Assembly: GCF_000213175.1 (NCBI RefSeq)
Contig: NW_009799102.1
Span: 2,742,772 to 2,806,771 of the forward strand
Length of the DNA stretch: 64,000 nt
Reading direction: 5' to 3'
Source of the DNA: Neurospora tetrasperma FGSC 2508
Lineage: Eukaryota > Ascomycota > Sordariomycetes > Sordariales > Sordariaceae
Shown here one piece after another: positions 1 through 12,668 of this stretch (positions are counted from its first letter, which is position 1; the number at the start of each line of letters is the position of its first letter). A model generated the notes under the pieces. It had not been told where the DNA came from. It did not search any database and saw nothing but the letters and a program-made list of their open reading frames with translations. Both the position numbers and the translations under genes were made by a program.

Positions 1-2289
1 TACAAAACCCCGAATGGATGCCCCCCAAGACCCCGGCGGAACTGGGCGCCCGTGTTCAGAACCCCATGTTCGACGTACCCCCTGGAAGCATGCAACCACC
101 ACTGGCGCCTGCTCAACAAACGCCTCTTGCCAGTCCCGAAAGAGCACCGCCTACACTGGCCTCAACAACCATTTCCGAGGTAATGGCTCCCCCATCCCTG
201 CGTCCAGAGCCTCCTGCGCCGCCGGCATCTCTACCTACTTTTGAAATTGGACAGCCATCCGGGCCTGAGCGCATTCGCACTCCACAGCAAGCATCCAGTT
301 ACTGGAGTGTCTCGGAATCAAACGACTTCCCCAGTCTTTTACGCTCATTTGGCACCGACTGGAGTGCGATCGCCAACCACATGGGAACCAAGACTCAAGT
401 CATGGTAAGTATAGTATATCCCGTTTCCTGAGTGGATGTAAAACTGACTAAGCCGTGTTCAGGTGAGGAATTACTATTTGAGGCAAAAGAAAGAGGGCAA
501 GCAGGAATGGGAACAGATTGCTACCGAGGCCGATCTCAAGAAACAGAGAGGAGAGAGGCGACCTCCTCCACCTACTCCTTCTGCAGGGCCAAGGAAGCGG
601 TACGATGTTCCGTCCTCGTCAGGACACCGGCCGTTGGCTGCCGCGGAAGCCGAGGAGCCTCAACCGGCCAAATCAGAAGCAGCGCCGCCGGCCAACCAGC
701 CTTTCAGCCGTTTCCAGGTGACTCCGATCCAAGCGTCACCCGTGTTACATACCCTTGTGCAACGGTCGCCCACGGTGATGCCGGCACCTCTGCCTCCAGC
801 GCCAGTGGCAGCATCGGCAAGCGCGGCACCTTCGCCGCAGACACCGAGCCGACCCGGACCCGCAGTCTCACAGACCATGTCTCCGGTGCCTCGTCCACTC
901 CGCCAGCCGACCGCCACCTTCGTATTCACAGAGAGAGAAGGCGAGCCGATCCCGGTATCGCAACCTCCGGCTCAGACACAGCATCAGCCGGTCCGCATCT
1001 CCCAAAAGACAGCTCCTGTTCCCTCTTCCTCCATGCCGTCGGCAAGCGAGGCCATGCCCCGTTCTGCAGGATGGATTCCTGAAGCCAATCGCCCAACGCC
1101 CCTGCTGTCCCAGCAACAGGAGTTGCGCGAAGTTCGCGAAATCCGAGAAGGTCGGGAACGACAGATCAGAATGGAACCGCTCCAGCCAAGAGAGCAGCCG
1201 CGACCGATGGAGCGCCCGGCCATGCGCTTCAAGCAGGAGCCAGAGCAGCCATTGCACCATGGAGATCCATTCCAGAACTTCATGCCTCTGCAGCGCTCCA
1301 TGCAGCCTAGGGCGGAGGCGGCGCCCATGGGACGGCAGGATCCCCCGAGAAGCATGGCACCCTCCGCCCCGCAATCCTACACACCGCCTATCCAAGCTCA
1401 ACCTGTCCGCAACCTGCTCAGCGAGTCTGTGCCCCCCCAGCGCACACCTCCGCAGCTTAGCCCGGCGATGGAGAGACCGCCGGTACCGAGCACGCAGCGC
1501 CCTGTGCCGACCTCGATGCAGGAGCAATACTCTGCGAACACGTCCGCTGCTCAACCTGTGCCTCCGCCTCAAGCTCCGCCCGCTATTCCGCCCGAGCCAA
1601 AGAAAGTCAGCAGCATCTTCTCCATACTCAACGATGACAATCCGCCTGCGCCTGCGCCAGCCCCCAAGCGGGTCAACGACGTTGCATCCATGCCTAGAGC
1701 CGCGTCAACGTCGACTCCGCCGCCCCAGCAGATGTCTACTCGTCCTCCCCAGCCGCCGCCGACCACTGCTGTATCGGCGTCGCAGCGCAGGGACACCGAA
1801 GCCTTAGGGTATTCGTACGCGCGCAACCCCCCTTCGGCCGCTCAGGCTGCTATGCCATCACTGAAGCCTTATCATACTCAGTCGCCACAACCCCCGCATA
1901 TGAATGTCGCCAGGTCGAGTATGGGCTCAGGCATGGAACCACAAGTCTCAGCAGCCGGCGACAACAGGGAATTTTACTCACGACATCAGTATCAACCACA
2001 GCATCAGCCGGGCGCGTCAAACTCTCCCGTACCTCATCAGGTGCATCACTACTCTCAGTCAGCGCAACATCCTCAGCAGCATTTACAGCAGCCCCAAATG
2101 GCATATCCAAGTCAACAGCAATATCAACCCTATACCACTTCACAGGCACTTGCTGCTTCACCTACGCCGCAATATGCAGCCCATCCGGCATCGATCTCGG
2201 GTCGACGCGAAGCTCAGTCGGCACGGGATGAATGGTCATCGACCCAACAGGGGCAGGCCGCTGTTCCAAGTCTGCAGCAGCGACAGCAA

Positions 2290-2333
<44 letters not shown>

Positions 2334-2339
2334 ACAACA

Positions 2340-2370
<31 letters not shown>

Positions 2371-3390
2371 CAAGGCTGGCCGCCGTCGCATCCAACGCCA
2401 TCCAAGTCTAGCCAGGCTTCTGTGCCGTCTCAAACAGCTTGGGCCGCACAACACGGTCCCAACGTTCAGGCTAAACCCCCACAGATGGGCAGTGCAATGT
2501 CCCAACAGCAACACTCGTGGCAGGCTACGCCTACTCAACAGCCTCATGCCCTCGGCCTGAGAGAACCTGCTCCACGTGGCCAGGCAGTATTCTCGGCCCA
2601 TGAAGCGCAAAGCCCTACAGGCAGTGTAGTGTCGCACCAACATCATCGCTCGCTTGACGGCAGGAGCCAATTCCCACCGATGCCTGATCCTCGGGATCGC
2701 CAAAACCTACGGAGAGGTGAGCCCGTTCCGCCGCAGGGCCAGCCGTACGTTAGATACGTTAATACCCCTGGTCCCGGGCATGGTGGGCCTGGCGGACCCC
2801 CCGGACAAGTTCCTGGCCGAGGAGAAGCCCCTGCAGATCTTAGGATGCAGCAGATGTCCCAGGCTAGAAGCTATACACCGGGACCTGTCGGTGCCGGATT
2901 TGATGGTATGGGTCCGCCACCCTCCTCCTCGCTAGGTTACCCAGAGCAAATTAGGGATGCTCAGATACGCGACGCGCAGTTACGGGAGATGGGCTCTAGA
3001 GATCTAGGTCGCGATCATCGAGTTATGGGTCGGGATCCGCGAGAACTCGGTCGGGATCCTCGAGAGGTAGCCGCTCAGCAGCGGGAGCAGCATGCGGCAC
3101 AGTTCCAAGCTCAACAGCAACATGGTATCCCCGCAAATGCCGCCCATCCACAGCACATACAGGTCCAGGGCCATCCTCAGCAGCATCAGATTGCCCAGCA
3201 CCAGCAGCACGTTCAGCAGCAACAGATGCAGCACGACATGCGCAATGCAGTTCAGGCATCTCATCAACAGTATGCTCCGCAACACCACCCAGGCGGCATG
3301 ATGGCTAGACAACTACGGCCACAGCACCAGTATGACCAACAGGGGCATGGTCCTGGACCGGGTCAGGGAGATCCCAGAAGAGCTGGCTAG
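1..3390 (+). CDS. Snt1-like SANT/Myb-domain co-repressor protein, 5' truncated by window edge
   Basis: The reading frame is already open at base 1, so the start lies upstream. There are two exons in the window, 1-404 and 463-3390. The intron at 405-462 (gtaagt...ttcag, phase 0) joins KTQVM to VRNYYLRQ. The segment from SSYWSVSESNDF through GTDWSAIANHMGTKT and NYYLRQKKEGKQEWEQIA is a SANT domain of the kind found in Snt1/NCoR-like proteins, which act as scaffolds in Set3-type histone-deacetylase complexes in the nucleus; that role is inferred from the family. The remaining roughly 900 residues are low complexity, rich in Pro, Gln, Ser and Met. They carry a mixed CAG/CAA glutamine run (about 2272-2374) and a GRDPRE-type repeat near 2990-3070. 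The stop TAG is at 3388-3390. It is convergent with the next gene. Confidence 0.85.
2272..2374 (+). repeat. CAG/CAA repeat encoding about 30 glutamines
   Basis: A run of CAG and CAA codons inside the Snt1-like gene. Codon mixing (CAGCAA alternation) makes it less prone to slippage than a pure repeat. Confidence 0.95.
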
Positions 3391-4734
3391 TTATCTGCGG
3401 CAGGATCTCAAAGAGGTTAGGCTTTCGAGACAGGACCCAGCTAGTAGAGCTTAGGGCTGTTCGAACTGGGGTGAATATTATCTATCTATCTATCGCTTGA
3501 AAAAGTTTCAACGGTAGATCGCTTTGTCGTAGGTGCCAGACCACCTATATGCGTGTTATGAGATGTTTGCGATGTGGTAAGTCGTCCTGTTCCTCAGAGT
3601 GGCCTCCTCCGTCGCTTACGAGATGATGTCACAGATTATGTCATTCCTCTCAGCTAGTGTAATGGGAGCCGACACGATTGCTCTTGCGACTCTGCGAAAG
3701 GGCAACACTGATGGCATTCTACTTCCAACGAGAGGCACGGACAAGATGGGACGAAGAGGCACAACAGCAGGCGGGAGAGAGCCAGTGAACAAATAAAGCG
3801 TTTGATCCAAGTCAGCATAGGCAGAAAAAGAAGGAGGGGCCATCATGAAGCGCGTGTACCAAAAGCGAAGCACGGCAGACCCAAACCATATTTGAAGGAG
3901 GGAAAGAAGCGGCAAAGGCGTGCGCGCTCCCGCCCCTAGCTGGAGGGTGGAACGCTGCAATGGGAGCTAATGTATTTAGTACTGAATTGCGGATTCTTGG
4001 TATGAACTGGTTCATGTTCGGGTTTGGCTTGGTTTGGTTGATCTATGCCAACATGGATGAATGGAAAGAAGGGGTTCAAATAAATAAACGGATGCATGCA
4101 AGGAGGGTGTTTGTGCAGTAGTCATGGAATGGATATTAGAGAAGGAGACGTAGCGAGTATAAAGAATTTGTTGCAACCAAACCATGACTTATTGTGGAAG
4201 GGCATTTTGAGCCGATTGCATTGCTGTCATCGAGAAGAGTCCGAGGAATTGGAGAAATAAGATATCAGGGATGGGACGAAGAGAATATAAGGCGATGTGA
4301 TACAACGAAACAGTTTATTCAGAAGTTGACATAGACACGTGATAGTCATCAAAAGTTGTAGGAACAAATGTTTGATGATACTTAGAGGTGCCTTCAAGAC
4401 GTCGTAATAATATCGCTCCATGTTGACCCCTGTCATAAGCCTCGACACTCGGATCAAGCATCATCGGGTAGAGAAGCGTGTACAAATTGTAAATAGTAGG
4501 TACTAGCGAATGGATATGCATAACCGTGTTCGGAAATCCAAACTACCTATATACTAAACTGGGTATCATCATTTCTCCAAGCATAGGTATCAATCAGTCC
4601 TACTCTAGGAGTCCGTCCATCCCCTGGGCTGCTTTGGACCCCATTCGTCCACTGCTGTCTGCCCTCAATACATCGTAAACCCTCTAACCTTACCACGAAC
4701 CTCTTTACTTGATTTACTTTCCTCATAATCGTCA
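3391..4734. other. Intergenic region between convergent genes
   Basis: It lies between the stop codons of two convergent genes and should hold both 3' untranslated regions. It contains a short (TCTA)n microsatellite near 3479-3494. I see no convincing coding sequence or RNA gene. Confidence 0.6.
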
Positions 4735-5079
4735 TCATTGCTGCCGCTGCCCATTCCCATTCTCACTCCCGTGCTGTTTTCTCCCTTTCGTCCCCTCCTC
4801 GTTCACTTTCTCATCATCATCATGATTATCATCATCAAGATCGCTCTCTCCCTCCTCCTTCTCCTCATCATGACCCTCCTCAGCAGGTCCTCCACCACCA
4901 CCACCACTACTAACACCAAGTCCATAGCCCGGCACGCTAATCATTGGAAACCCCATCGGGTACGCACCCGGTGAGCTCCCGTCCCACCTCTCCGGCACAA
5001 AACCTAGTCCAGAGGCGGTGGTTTGGCCTACTTGTCTTTTTGCGGGGCCGTAATAGCCGTCTAGAGAGGTGTGTTGCTG

Positions 5080-5121
<42 letters not shown>

Positions 5122-6994
5122 ATGAGGACGGGTGATGAACTCGGCTGTTTCTGGTTCGGAGCGGACGTCTACCAAGTTGTTTTGTTGTTGCTGGGTGCTG
5201 TCAGTGTTGGGGCTCTGAGGGGTAGAGGTATTGGGGTTACTACCACCACCAGTCCGCCTCCTCCTCGAAGCCGATGACAGACCAAATGAGTTTCGCGGCG
5301 GGAGAGAGGCGCTGGCGGTGGTGGTGGTGGTGGCGGGTAACTCGACGAACATGCCCGAGGAATCTAGCTCCGGGACGTCACCTAGTCCACTGTGACTGTG
5401 ACTGTGACTGTGACTGTGGGTGTAACTGTGACTAGTACCGCCTGACGCGCCTCTAGCATGCGAGGAGCCGACCAAGGGACTTGCCACTCCGTGCGTGACC
5501 TCGCTTCCGTCGGCGGAGAGTTCGCTTGCGTTACTCTGGTTTCGCCAGTGGTGTTGGTGTTGGTTGCGGGTGCTGCTGTAGTGGTATCCCAACCCTGTGC
5601 TTTGGCTGTCCACACTCTCACGCATGCCGTTGCCATTGCCGTTATGGCCACCAGCATAGGTAGAGGTAGTATGGGAGGAGGGAAGAGGTGGTGAAGCAGC
5701 GTTGAAATACCCTGCGTTTGGGTCGGGACTGGCCAGTTCGCTCCCGTTGTTGTTCCCAGCGCCGTGAGGCGAAGCCATGTAAGTAGTATCGCTCCCCGAC
5801 CTCCCATGTCTCCCAATACCACTGCCGTCGCCAACACCGTGAGCACCAGGCTGCGGCGTCCCTGCCAAACTGCTAGCATTCGTCGTATGATCACCGGGCG
5901 TGTTCGTCTCGGTCATGAACATCAGAGGATCGGCGCTGGCGTTATCAGTGTCCGAAGGTGCTCTGACGTGCAGGAACCGACCGGATTGTTCCATCTGCGC
6001 TTGGGAGGCGCCGGTCTTGGAGGTCTTGGTGTAGGAGGCTTTGGAGTGGTAGCCGGATGTGGAACCCTTTTTGGATTCCATGGCGGATTCGACACGCTTG
6101 AGGCGACGGATGATGAGGAAGGCGGCGATGATGACAATGATTAGGAGAGCGATAGCCCCGCCGATTATGCCGCCTAGTTGGGCGCCTTTGAGACCGCCGC
6201 TACCGTCGCTGTCCTTGGTATCCTTAGGGATGGCGGAGGCTTTGGGGACGGAGCTAGGGAGAAATTTCGGGATGGCGCCGGAGTTGTCGTCGATGCCTGT
6301 GAGAGCGGGAGGAGGTGTTGGGGTGGTGAGGACAGCGGAGATTTGGGTGGTGGTGATGGTCTTGCCGCCAGAGATGGTGGTGATAATGTCGACTAGGGTG
6401 GTGCTGAATGGCTCTGTTGAGTAACATGCGTCGACTGCACATCCCATGTTGTTCGGGCAACAGCCGTAGTTGTAAGATGATGGACAGAGTTTATAGCTGG
6501 CAGGGCATGATGTGAACGTGTTTGTTACCCCGTATGGTGCTATACAGCCTCTTACGGCGTCACAAATCCAGCCTTCGGGACAGCATCCCTCTGATCTTTG
6601 TCAGTTTAAAGACCATACTCGGAACGGTAGGGGACATAAACTCACGTCCGGCCGTGATGGGACAATAATAATATCCTACTTTCCCGCACGCCGTACCCAC
6701 TGCCGCTGTTGTCGCCGAGCATGCATCGCTTGCACACTCATACTGATCTGGACAACAACCTCCACCCAAGGACTCGGGACATAGCGAATGGTTGACCGGG
6801 CAAGTAAGATTGTCGTCTCCTCTTCGTTTCAATCGTAATGGCTGCGGAGGAGGTGTGATTTCTGGCTTCTTTGGGACCCTATGAACCATCTCTTTCTTCA
6901 GGAGTGCCTCCGCTTGCGACGCCATCGCTTCCTGGCCGAAGAGAGCCATGATATAAAGGAGGACACACGATGAGCACGAACAAATGCTGCGCAT
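4735..6994 (-). CDS. Cys-rich single-pass membrane protein with polyQ cytoplasmic tail
   Basis: Two exons, 6994-6646 and 6590-4735. The intron at 6591-6645 (gtgagt...gatcag, 55 bp, phase 1) gives 734 residues. I chose the ATG at 6994 because it begins a hydrophobic signal-peptide-like stretch; an in-frame ATG at 7072 would add 26 hydrophilic residues. The ectodomain has three related Cys modules, each with a GCCP core (GGGCCPDQYECASDAC, GQGCCPEGWICDAVRGC, YGCCPNNMGCAVDAC). A Thr/Pro-rich stalk follows, then one transmembrane helix (about residues 255-277, LGGIIGGAIALLIIVIIAAF) and a basic RRLKR stop-transfer. The roughly 450-residue tail is Ser/Gly/His-rich, with (HS)n, polyQ and an acidic C-terminus. 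The topology resembles fungal cell-wall sensors, but no WSC or Mid2 domain is recognised. Function unknown. Confidence 0.82.
5071..5118 (-). repeat. CAG repeat encoding polyglutamine
   Basis: A (CAG/CAA)n run, read as CTG/TTG on the plus strand, inside the tail of the Cys-rich membrane protein gene. Confidence 0.9.
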
Positions 6995-9900
6995 GGCGGC
7001 TTTGTTTTTTTCGAGTTTCGAGTTGATTGATTTGTCTTCCGTTCTGCTTATTGGACCTCCCGAGCTGGACAAATGTTCATTTTCCGTCGTTTATAGTCTG
7101 GTTTATGCGGTCATCCGCTGTGGTTTGTCGAATGCGCCGCGAATGCAGATATTCTCTGTATTCACCTGCGAGACGTAGAAGGTTGGAGGAGGAGGGAAGG
7201 ATGGCCTGAAGGAGCCGTTTCCGATCGTTAAACAACTTTCCGGACCAGTACAAGGATAACAATGAGATGGGAATGGATCAGACCAGAGATTGATTGGGCA
7301 GGCCTTCTTTGTCCAAATAGGGCCGGCTGGCGTGTGACCTGAGAAGTAGTAGTAATTCTGCTAAGTGAGATGCCTATTATTGCTGACTGAGGATCCGTAA
7401 CGGTTATACCTAGAGGCGGAGCAGAGAGAGCGCCACGGGCCCACGGACGGTATCCGAAGGGAACCACCAGTAGGGCTGAGACAGTACATTAAACGCGGTG
7501 CGCGCGGACGGGTGATGGCAGGGCTGGCCGCCGACAGTGGTTTCCGATTCCTGGTAATATGAAGCGTGATGACGAGGACGATGGCGATGGTGGTGAGATT
7601 TGAAGATCCAAATCAAAAGAGAAAAGAGCGAGTCCACCTGGGAAAGAAAAGAAAAAAAAATGAAGAGGGCACCAAAAGTCCCAAAGGACTGGGAAGAGAT
7701 CGACCATTCCCGTCCAGTTCCTGTGGTTCCTGTGCTCTCATCTTGTGAATCAATACCACCTACCTTGCCTGAACGCAGCCTAGCTCCAAGATCCTTGTAC
7801 GTAGAAGAAGATCCGACCTCACCCACATGGCCATTTCGGGCAACCATTGAGAAGCTCGCATGCAGGCTGGGGAAGCACTCGGAGTGACTGCTCATACGAA
7901 CATGCTCCCTCTCGACATGGTTTGACTGAATGTTTGACCTCACCGTGCCTCTTTCCCACTGACAGCGCCATGGTGGGTGTTTTCCCTTTGTGGCGTCGGG
8001 GCTCTGGATCACGGGCAGCCAATGTGTTCTTCTCTTTGTGTGCATCGCTAGTCTGTTTGGTTTTTGAGGCATGGTGATTGGCCTACGAGGTAGTGTAGTG
8101 CCGAGTGGAGGGCTTCGTGGCCAAGCCGTCAAAGAATGGTAGAAGTGTCCGAGGAAGTGCAACTCTGTGGCTATCGCATCAAGCAATGGTCCGATAAAAA
8201 CCGAATATCGATACGACGTTTGTGCTCTGGTATCACTGCAGAACTACGTTGGAGCGGCGGATACGTGAGGATACGGCGGAGAGGAGGTCGCGGCCACCAA
8301 TAATGCGGCCCATGAAAGTGGAAGTCATGGTGACAAGCTCGGGCGCACCCCGAGGTGACTCAACTGCAACACAGCATTTCTTCTCTCAGTGAAGGGTACG
8401 GCCGAAATGAGCGAGAAGAGGGACTCTCTTTTCAGCGTCGGTATAAAGGCTCGGGTGAGCGACACATTCTCTTCTGCGAGATACTAGCGCGTGACCAAGG
8501 TATGAAAGTGGTGGAGGGATGTAAGCGCTTACTACGTACGTTACCACCAACTCGCCATCCTGAGGAAGTCGGGGTATTTTGTTACCTTATCAAAGAGCAG
8601 TTCCAGTAGGAGGAGATGTGTCGTTTGCCTTTGTTTCTTGTATCAGTGATTTCATCAGACTAGTCTAGTTAACAATTCTGGTGTGGCATTAGCTGTGCCC
8701 CTCCATATGCATCTCCGTTGGTATCCCAGTAAAGTTACTGAACAGCCGCAATAGGAGTGGAAAATAGTAGGCCGTTGGAAGCACTTTTGGTCCATCCCCA
8801 TGTTTTTCCAATTGTTTTCTTGGTGTGAAAGATGTCGGAAGAAGCGAGGAGTCAAAACCATGCGGGATGTTGGGAAGTAATTGTTAGTGCACATACCTCT
8901 AGCCAGCTATCCGCACGTTCCAGCTTGTGGTCAAAGCGCGCTGACAATGGAACAAGGGCTGCCCTCTTCGGACGAGTTTTGCTGTCTCCACCGTTGACAA
9001 CATCCATCTCACAAGCACTCCACGACTGTCTGCCGATACAACGACAGACGGCATGTTGGGTTGCTTCCCGGGTTCCAACATGTGCCTACGGCTATATCGA
9101 GTTGTTATATCATCGGGCTGAGCGGTACGGCACAGCAACGCGTACCACGGAGTGAGGCGCTCACGTCAACCAAAAACACCCGACGGCCAGATACAGTTTC
9201 GAATCTTTTTGTGAAGTGATGGCAACATCGAACGTTGTTAACAGTATGTGATTCTCCATTTTGTGTATAATACGGTGCGCATCCTAGAACCGACACAAAT
9301 CTTACAGCACATACTGCTTGGCTTCGTATCGGGTGGTCAAGGTGGTTGGTAAACAAGACTTGGCGGCGCGGAGTGAAGTCTTCTGTCTCCCCGCTTCGCC
9401 AATCTGTCCGCATTTAGATTGCTATAATAAGGGACGGAAGCCATCACAGCTTATGCTATGATATTCGACAGTTTGCCTGCTTGGGTACAAAGGCGGGCAG
9501 TTAGTCTGATCCGATCACAGTCCCCGGCGTGGTCGGTCCAAGTATGTACCCGAGTTGTTCACCGAGGTAAGAACCGAAGCGACTGGCGTGCCGTGATTGA
9601 CTCTCCAATCTATTTCACCACAACCAATATATATAGGCCGATCGCTTGGGCCCAATGTCTCATCACCATGCGGCTCTGATCTTTCGGATCACGGTTAATG
9701 ACACCAACCCATCTCAAGAATGGCTTCAGGTACGGGCTCAATGTCAGTGGATGGGTCTCTGCTGAAGATGTGCCCTGTTCTTGCCGCAGTCTTGGACAGA
9801 AACAGAGAGCCAAGCCCTTCTCCCCCGCGTTTCTCTTGACTTTCTGGGGAAATTTCTGGGGAAAGGTGGAGGAAAGGTGGAGGGACAGTGGAGGTGGAGG

Positions 9901-10362
9901 TTTCCGAGGTGGGGGAATCTCCGCATTTTCACGCTTCCTTCTCCGCACATTGGGCGAAATATGTAACCGGCCCTTGCCTTTCCAAGAAAATCTCGGAGGC
10001 AGACGAGCGGACAGTGTAGAAAGAAGAAGAACAGGCTTGTTTTGTACGCCCCAACAGAGGATCCTTGTTCGCCAGGCTTGCTCCAGACCAAAGTTGGCCT
10101 CCCTCGTGACCTTCACTGACAAGCCAAGACTGCTGCTGTCGTCAACGTGCTGGACGTAGCCGGCTAATATCCTCATTCCAAACCCATCTCCCTATGACAT
10201 ATCGTAGTCACCGCCCATTTGCTTCATATCTCCGTCTTTCATCATGAACACAACCATTTCACTCAAACTCCAAGAGAATCCAGTTTAAGCTTTTCATCGG
10301 CGCTTGGCACAAACCAATCCCACGCACGAGACAATGCTTTCTCCATAACCATTTTGAACAAG
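6995..10362. other. Intergenic region between divergent genes, no gene seen
   Basis: About 3.4 kb between the starts of the Cys-rich membrane protein (minus) and the zinc-cluster gene (plus). Short and mid-length open frames occur on both strands (for example 7410-8186 minus). They lack domain-like composition, splice context or recognisable motifs. It probably contains both promoters. Confidence 0.5.
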
Positions 10363-12668
10363 ATGGATCCCGCTGGTGTAAAAATGCTCCTTTACACACG
10401 ACTGGCTCCTCCAAAGGAGCCAAAGAGACGATCAAGAGCCGGTAAGTCTCCACCCGGAATGCACTCTCGGCCCTAGTTTCCCCGTTAACTTGGAACAAAC
10501 CTGCTCTAGGCTGCACCTTTTGGTAAGTTGTTCCTTGTACTCTCTCGGTTTTTCGTGAGATTGCTGTCCCGAATATCAAGTAGCTGCTGACCTCTGGAAA
10601 AGCAAAGAAAAGGTTGGTCGAGCGCTCTCCGCTCTTACAAGAGTCTGTTAACTGACCAAGCTTCAACACCATAGAAGAAAAAGTGTGATGAGGGACGCCC
10701 GCAATGTTCACGCTGCGTCGAGCATGGGGCGACCTGTGTCTACGAGGCTTTGCGGCCTCGAAGGCGTCGAAAAGCTAGCTTGGCGACATCATCATCATCA
10801 TCAACTATATCCAGCAATGACAGCCATAGGCTATCTCTCTCCCGGAGATTATCGGACTTTGGCTACGACAGCGACAGCGCGAGCCCTCCGGAATCTACAG
10901 AGGTGGACTACATGTTTTCACCACCAGACCTCCACCAAAGCACCTATTGGAACGCACCTTCACCTACGCCGAGTTACCCTCTCATCTCTCCCACAGAGTC
11001 ACTCTTCACACTGCCAGACTTGAGCCACGCCGAAGAACTGAGCGAGGATGCTGAAGATGGTAGCGTTGCGAAATCATGGACGACCTACACAGCGGTCACT
11101 ACAGTGTCACGGCCAACGCCTTATTATCCAGACCTAGTCATGATAGCGCCATGTCCGGTGACATCACCTCTGTTCGAATTTCACTCGCCGGCATTTTCAG
11201 AGTTCACGGATCGCCCCAACCGACGAGCTCTCGTGGATCATTTTTGTAATATTCTTTCCCACCTGATTGTCTTTCGTGAAGAGAGTGGGAACCCCTTCCA
11301 GCAATTGGTGTTGCCATTGACGCGGCAGAGCTCACCCGTGCTCAATGCCATCTTCGCTCTAGCTAGCGCCCATTTAGAATATCGAGGGATCCAAAACGAG
11401 GAGCATTCCCTCTTCTTCCACAACCAGGCCATTCAGGGACTTGGACGTCTAATAGAGCAGAGTGCCAAGTCGAACCGAAACGAAATTTTGGCAACCATCA
11501 TGTTGCTTATCTACTATGAAGTGGTGAGTTTCTTGCAGACACGGCCAAGTTTGAGAGCTAACTCGAGCCAATGTAGCTGGTCCAAAGAGGACGATCAAAC
11601 CTAGTGGATGGCCACCTGAAAGGGGCACTTACCATCATGTGCACCAATCCCGAACCATCAGACTCTACCAGCATCTTTCTCGAACGGGTACGTGTACACC
11701 CAGACACACTTACTTACCACTAGAGTAAACACTAACAGATTTCACAGGCCTTCCGCTTCTACGACGTAATAGCCGCTCTCTCCAACGGCCGCGCCCCCCT
11801 CTCGGCCGCTCCCACCGCCGGCTGCCTGATGCCCTTCCCACCTCTCGGCGCTCCCATGACCTCCCCTTTATCCAACGTCGACACCCTCCTCGGCATGGCC
11901 ACCACGCTGTGGCCCATTATCCACCGACTGTCCAGCATCGTCACGCTGAAAAGCGACCTCCAAGCCGCCATCTGGAGCAACGCTTCGGCTTCCAAGATCG
12001 CCGTCCTGCGAACCGAACTCGAAGCAACCACTCAAGCCATTGAAGCCGCTCTATCACGCTGGCAACCGCAACTACCCCCTGGCTTTGTCCCCGATGAAGA
12101 CATAGACGAAGAGACGGACAAGACGGATAAAGTCCACAGCAAGCACCTGAACCACGGTTCAAAAATCGACGTCATGTCCCCTACGGTGGCCGAACGCAGT
12201 CGTCTGCACAGCATCTGGAACAATGCCCTCGCCTATCGCCACTCGGCCTTTGTCTACCTCTACCGTAGCGTGCACGGCTATCGGCGCTCTCACAGGGCGG
12301 TGCAAGAGCACACGCATCGCTCGCTTTTGCACTGCGCAGCGACGGTGAAGCATGAGGGGCCCATGGGTGCGCTGCTGTGGCCGCTGTTTGTGGCGGCGTG
12401 CGAGGCTGTGACGGAAGATGATCGCGGGCTGGCCGAGCAAGCGTTTGAAAAGGTCAAGAAGAGGCAGGGGATGAGGAATATTGAGAGGGCGTGGGAGATT
12501 GTGAGGGAGGTGTGGGAGAGGGCAGATAGGGCTGAGTCTGTAGCTGGCGCTGGGGCTGGGGTGGATAGGGGATCGAAGGAGCAGGAGAAGCTGGGGAACA
12601 TGGGAACGGGAGAGGATCTGTGGAGGCAGGTTAGTAGGGAGATGGGGGTTAGTGTTGTGTTTGGGTGA
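10363..12668 (+). CDS. Zn2Cys6 transcription factor with Fungal_trans_2-type domain; contains a 10-nt microexon
   Basis: I read six exons: 10363-10441, 10510-10522, 10603-10612, 10675-11523, 11577-11687 and 11748-12668, giving 660 residues. The zinc cluster is C28-x2-C31-x6-C38-x6-C45-x2-C48-x6-C55 ([19 protein letters not shown]...). It is complete only if the 13-nt exon 2 and 10-nt exon 3 (CAAAGAAAAG) are both included. Introns 2 and 3 carry branch-point-like gctgac/actgac motifs close to their acceptors. Residues of about 150-450 ([40 protein letters not shown]) match the Fungal_trans_2 regulatory domain of ARCA-like regulators. It is a nuclear DNA-binding regulator by family; its targets are unknown. 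The start ATG at 10363 is the first in frame with the cluster. Confidence 0.82.

Noticed and set aside
7410-8186. 258-codon minus-strand open frame upstream of the Cys-rich protein gene
   Set aside because: No domain, no low-complexity pattern of its neighbours, no splice context; it lies in a promoter-like intergenic region.
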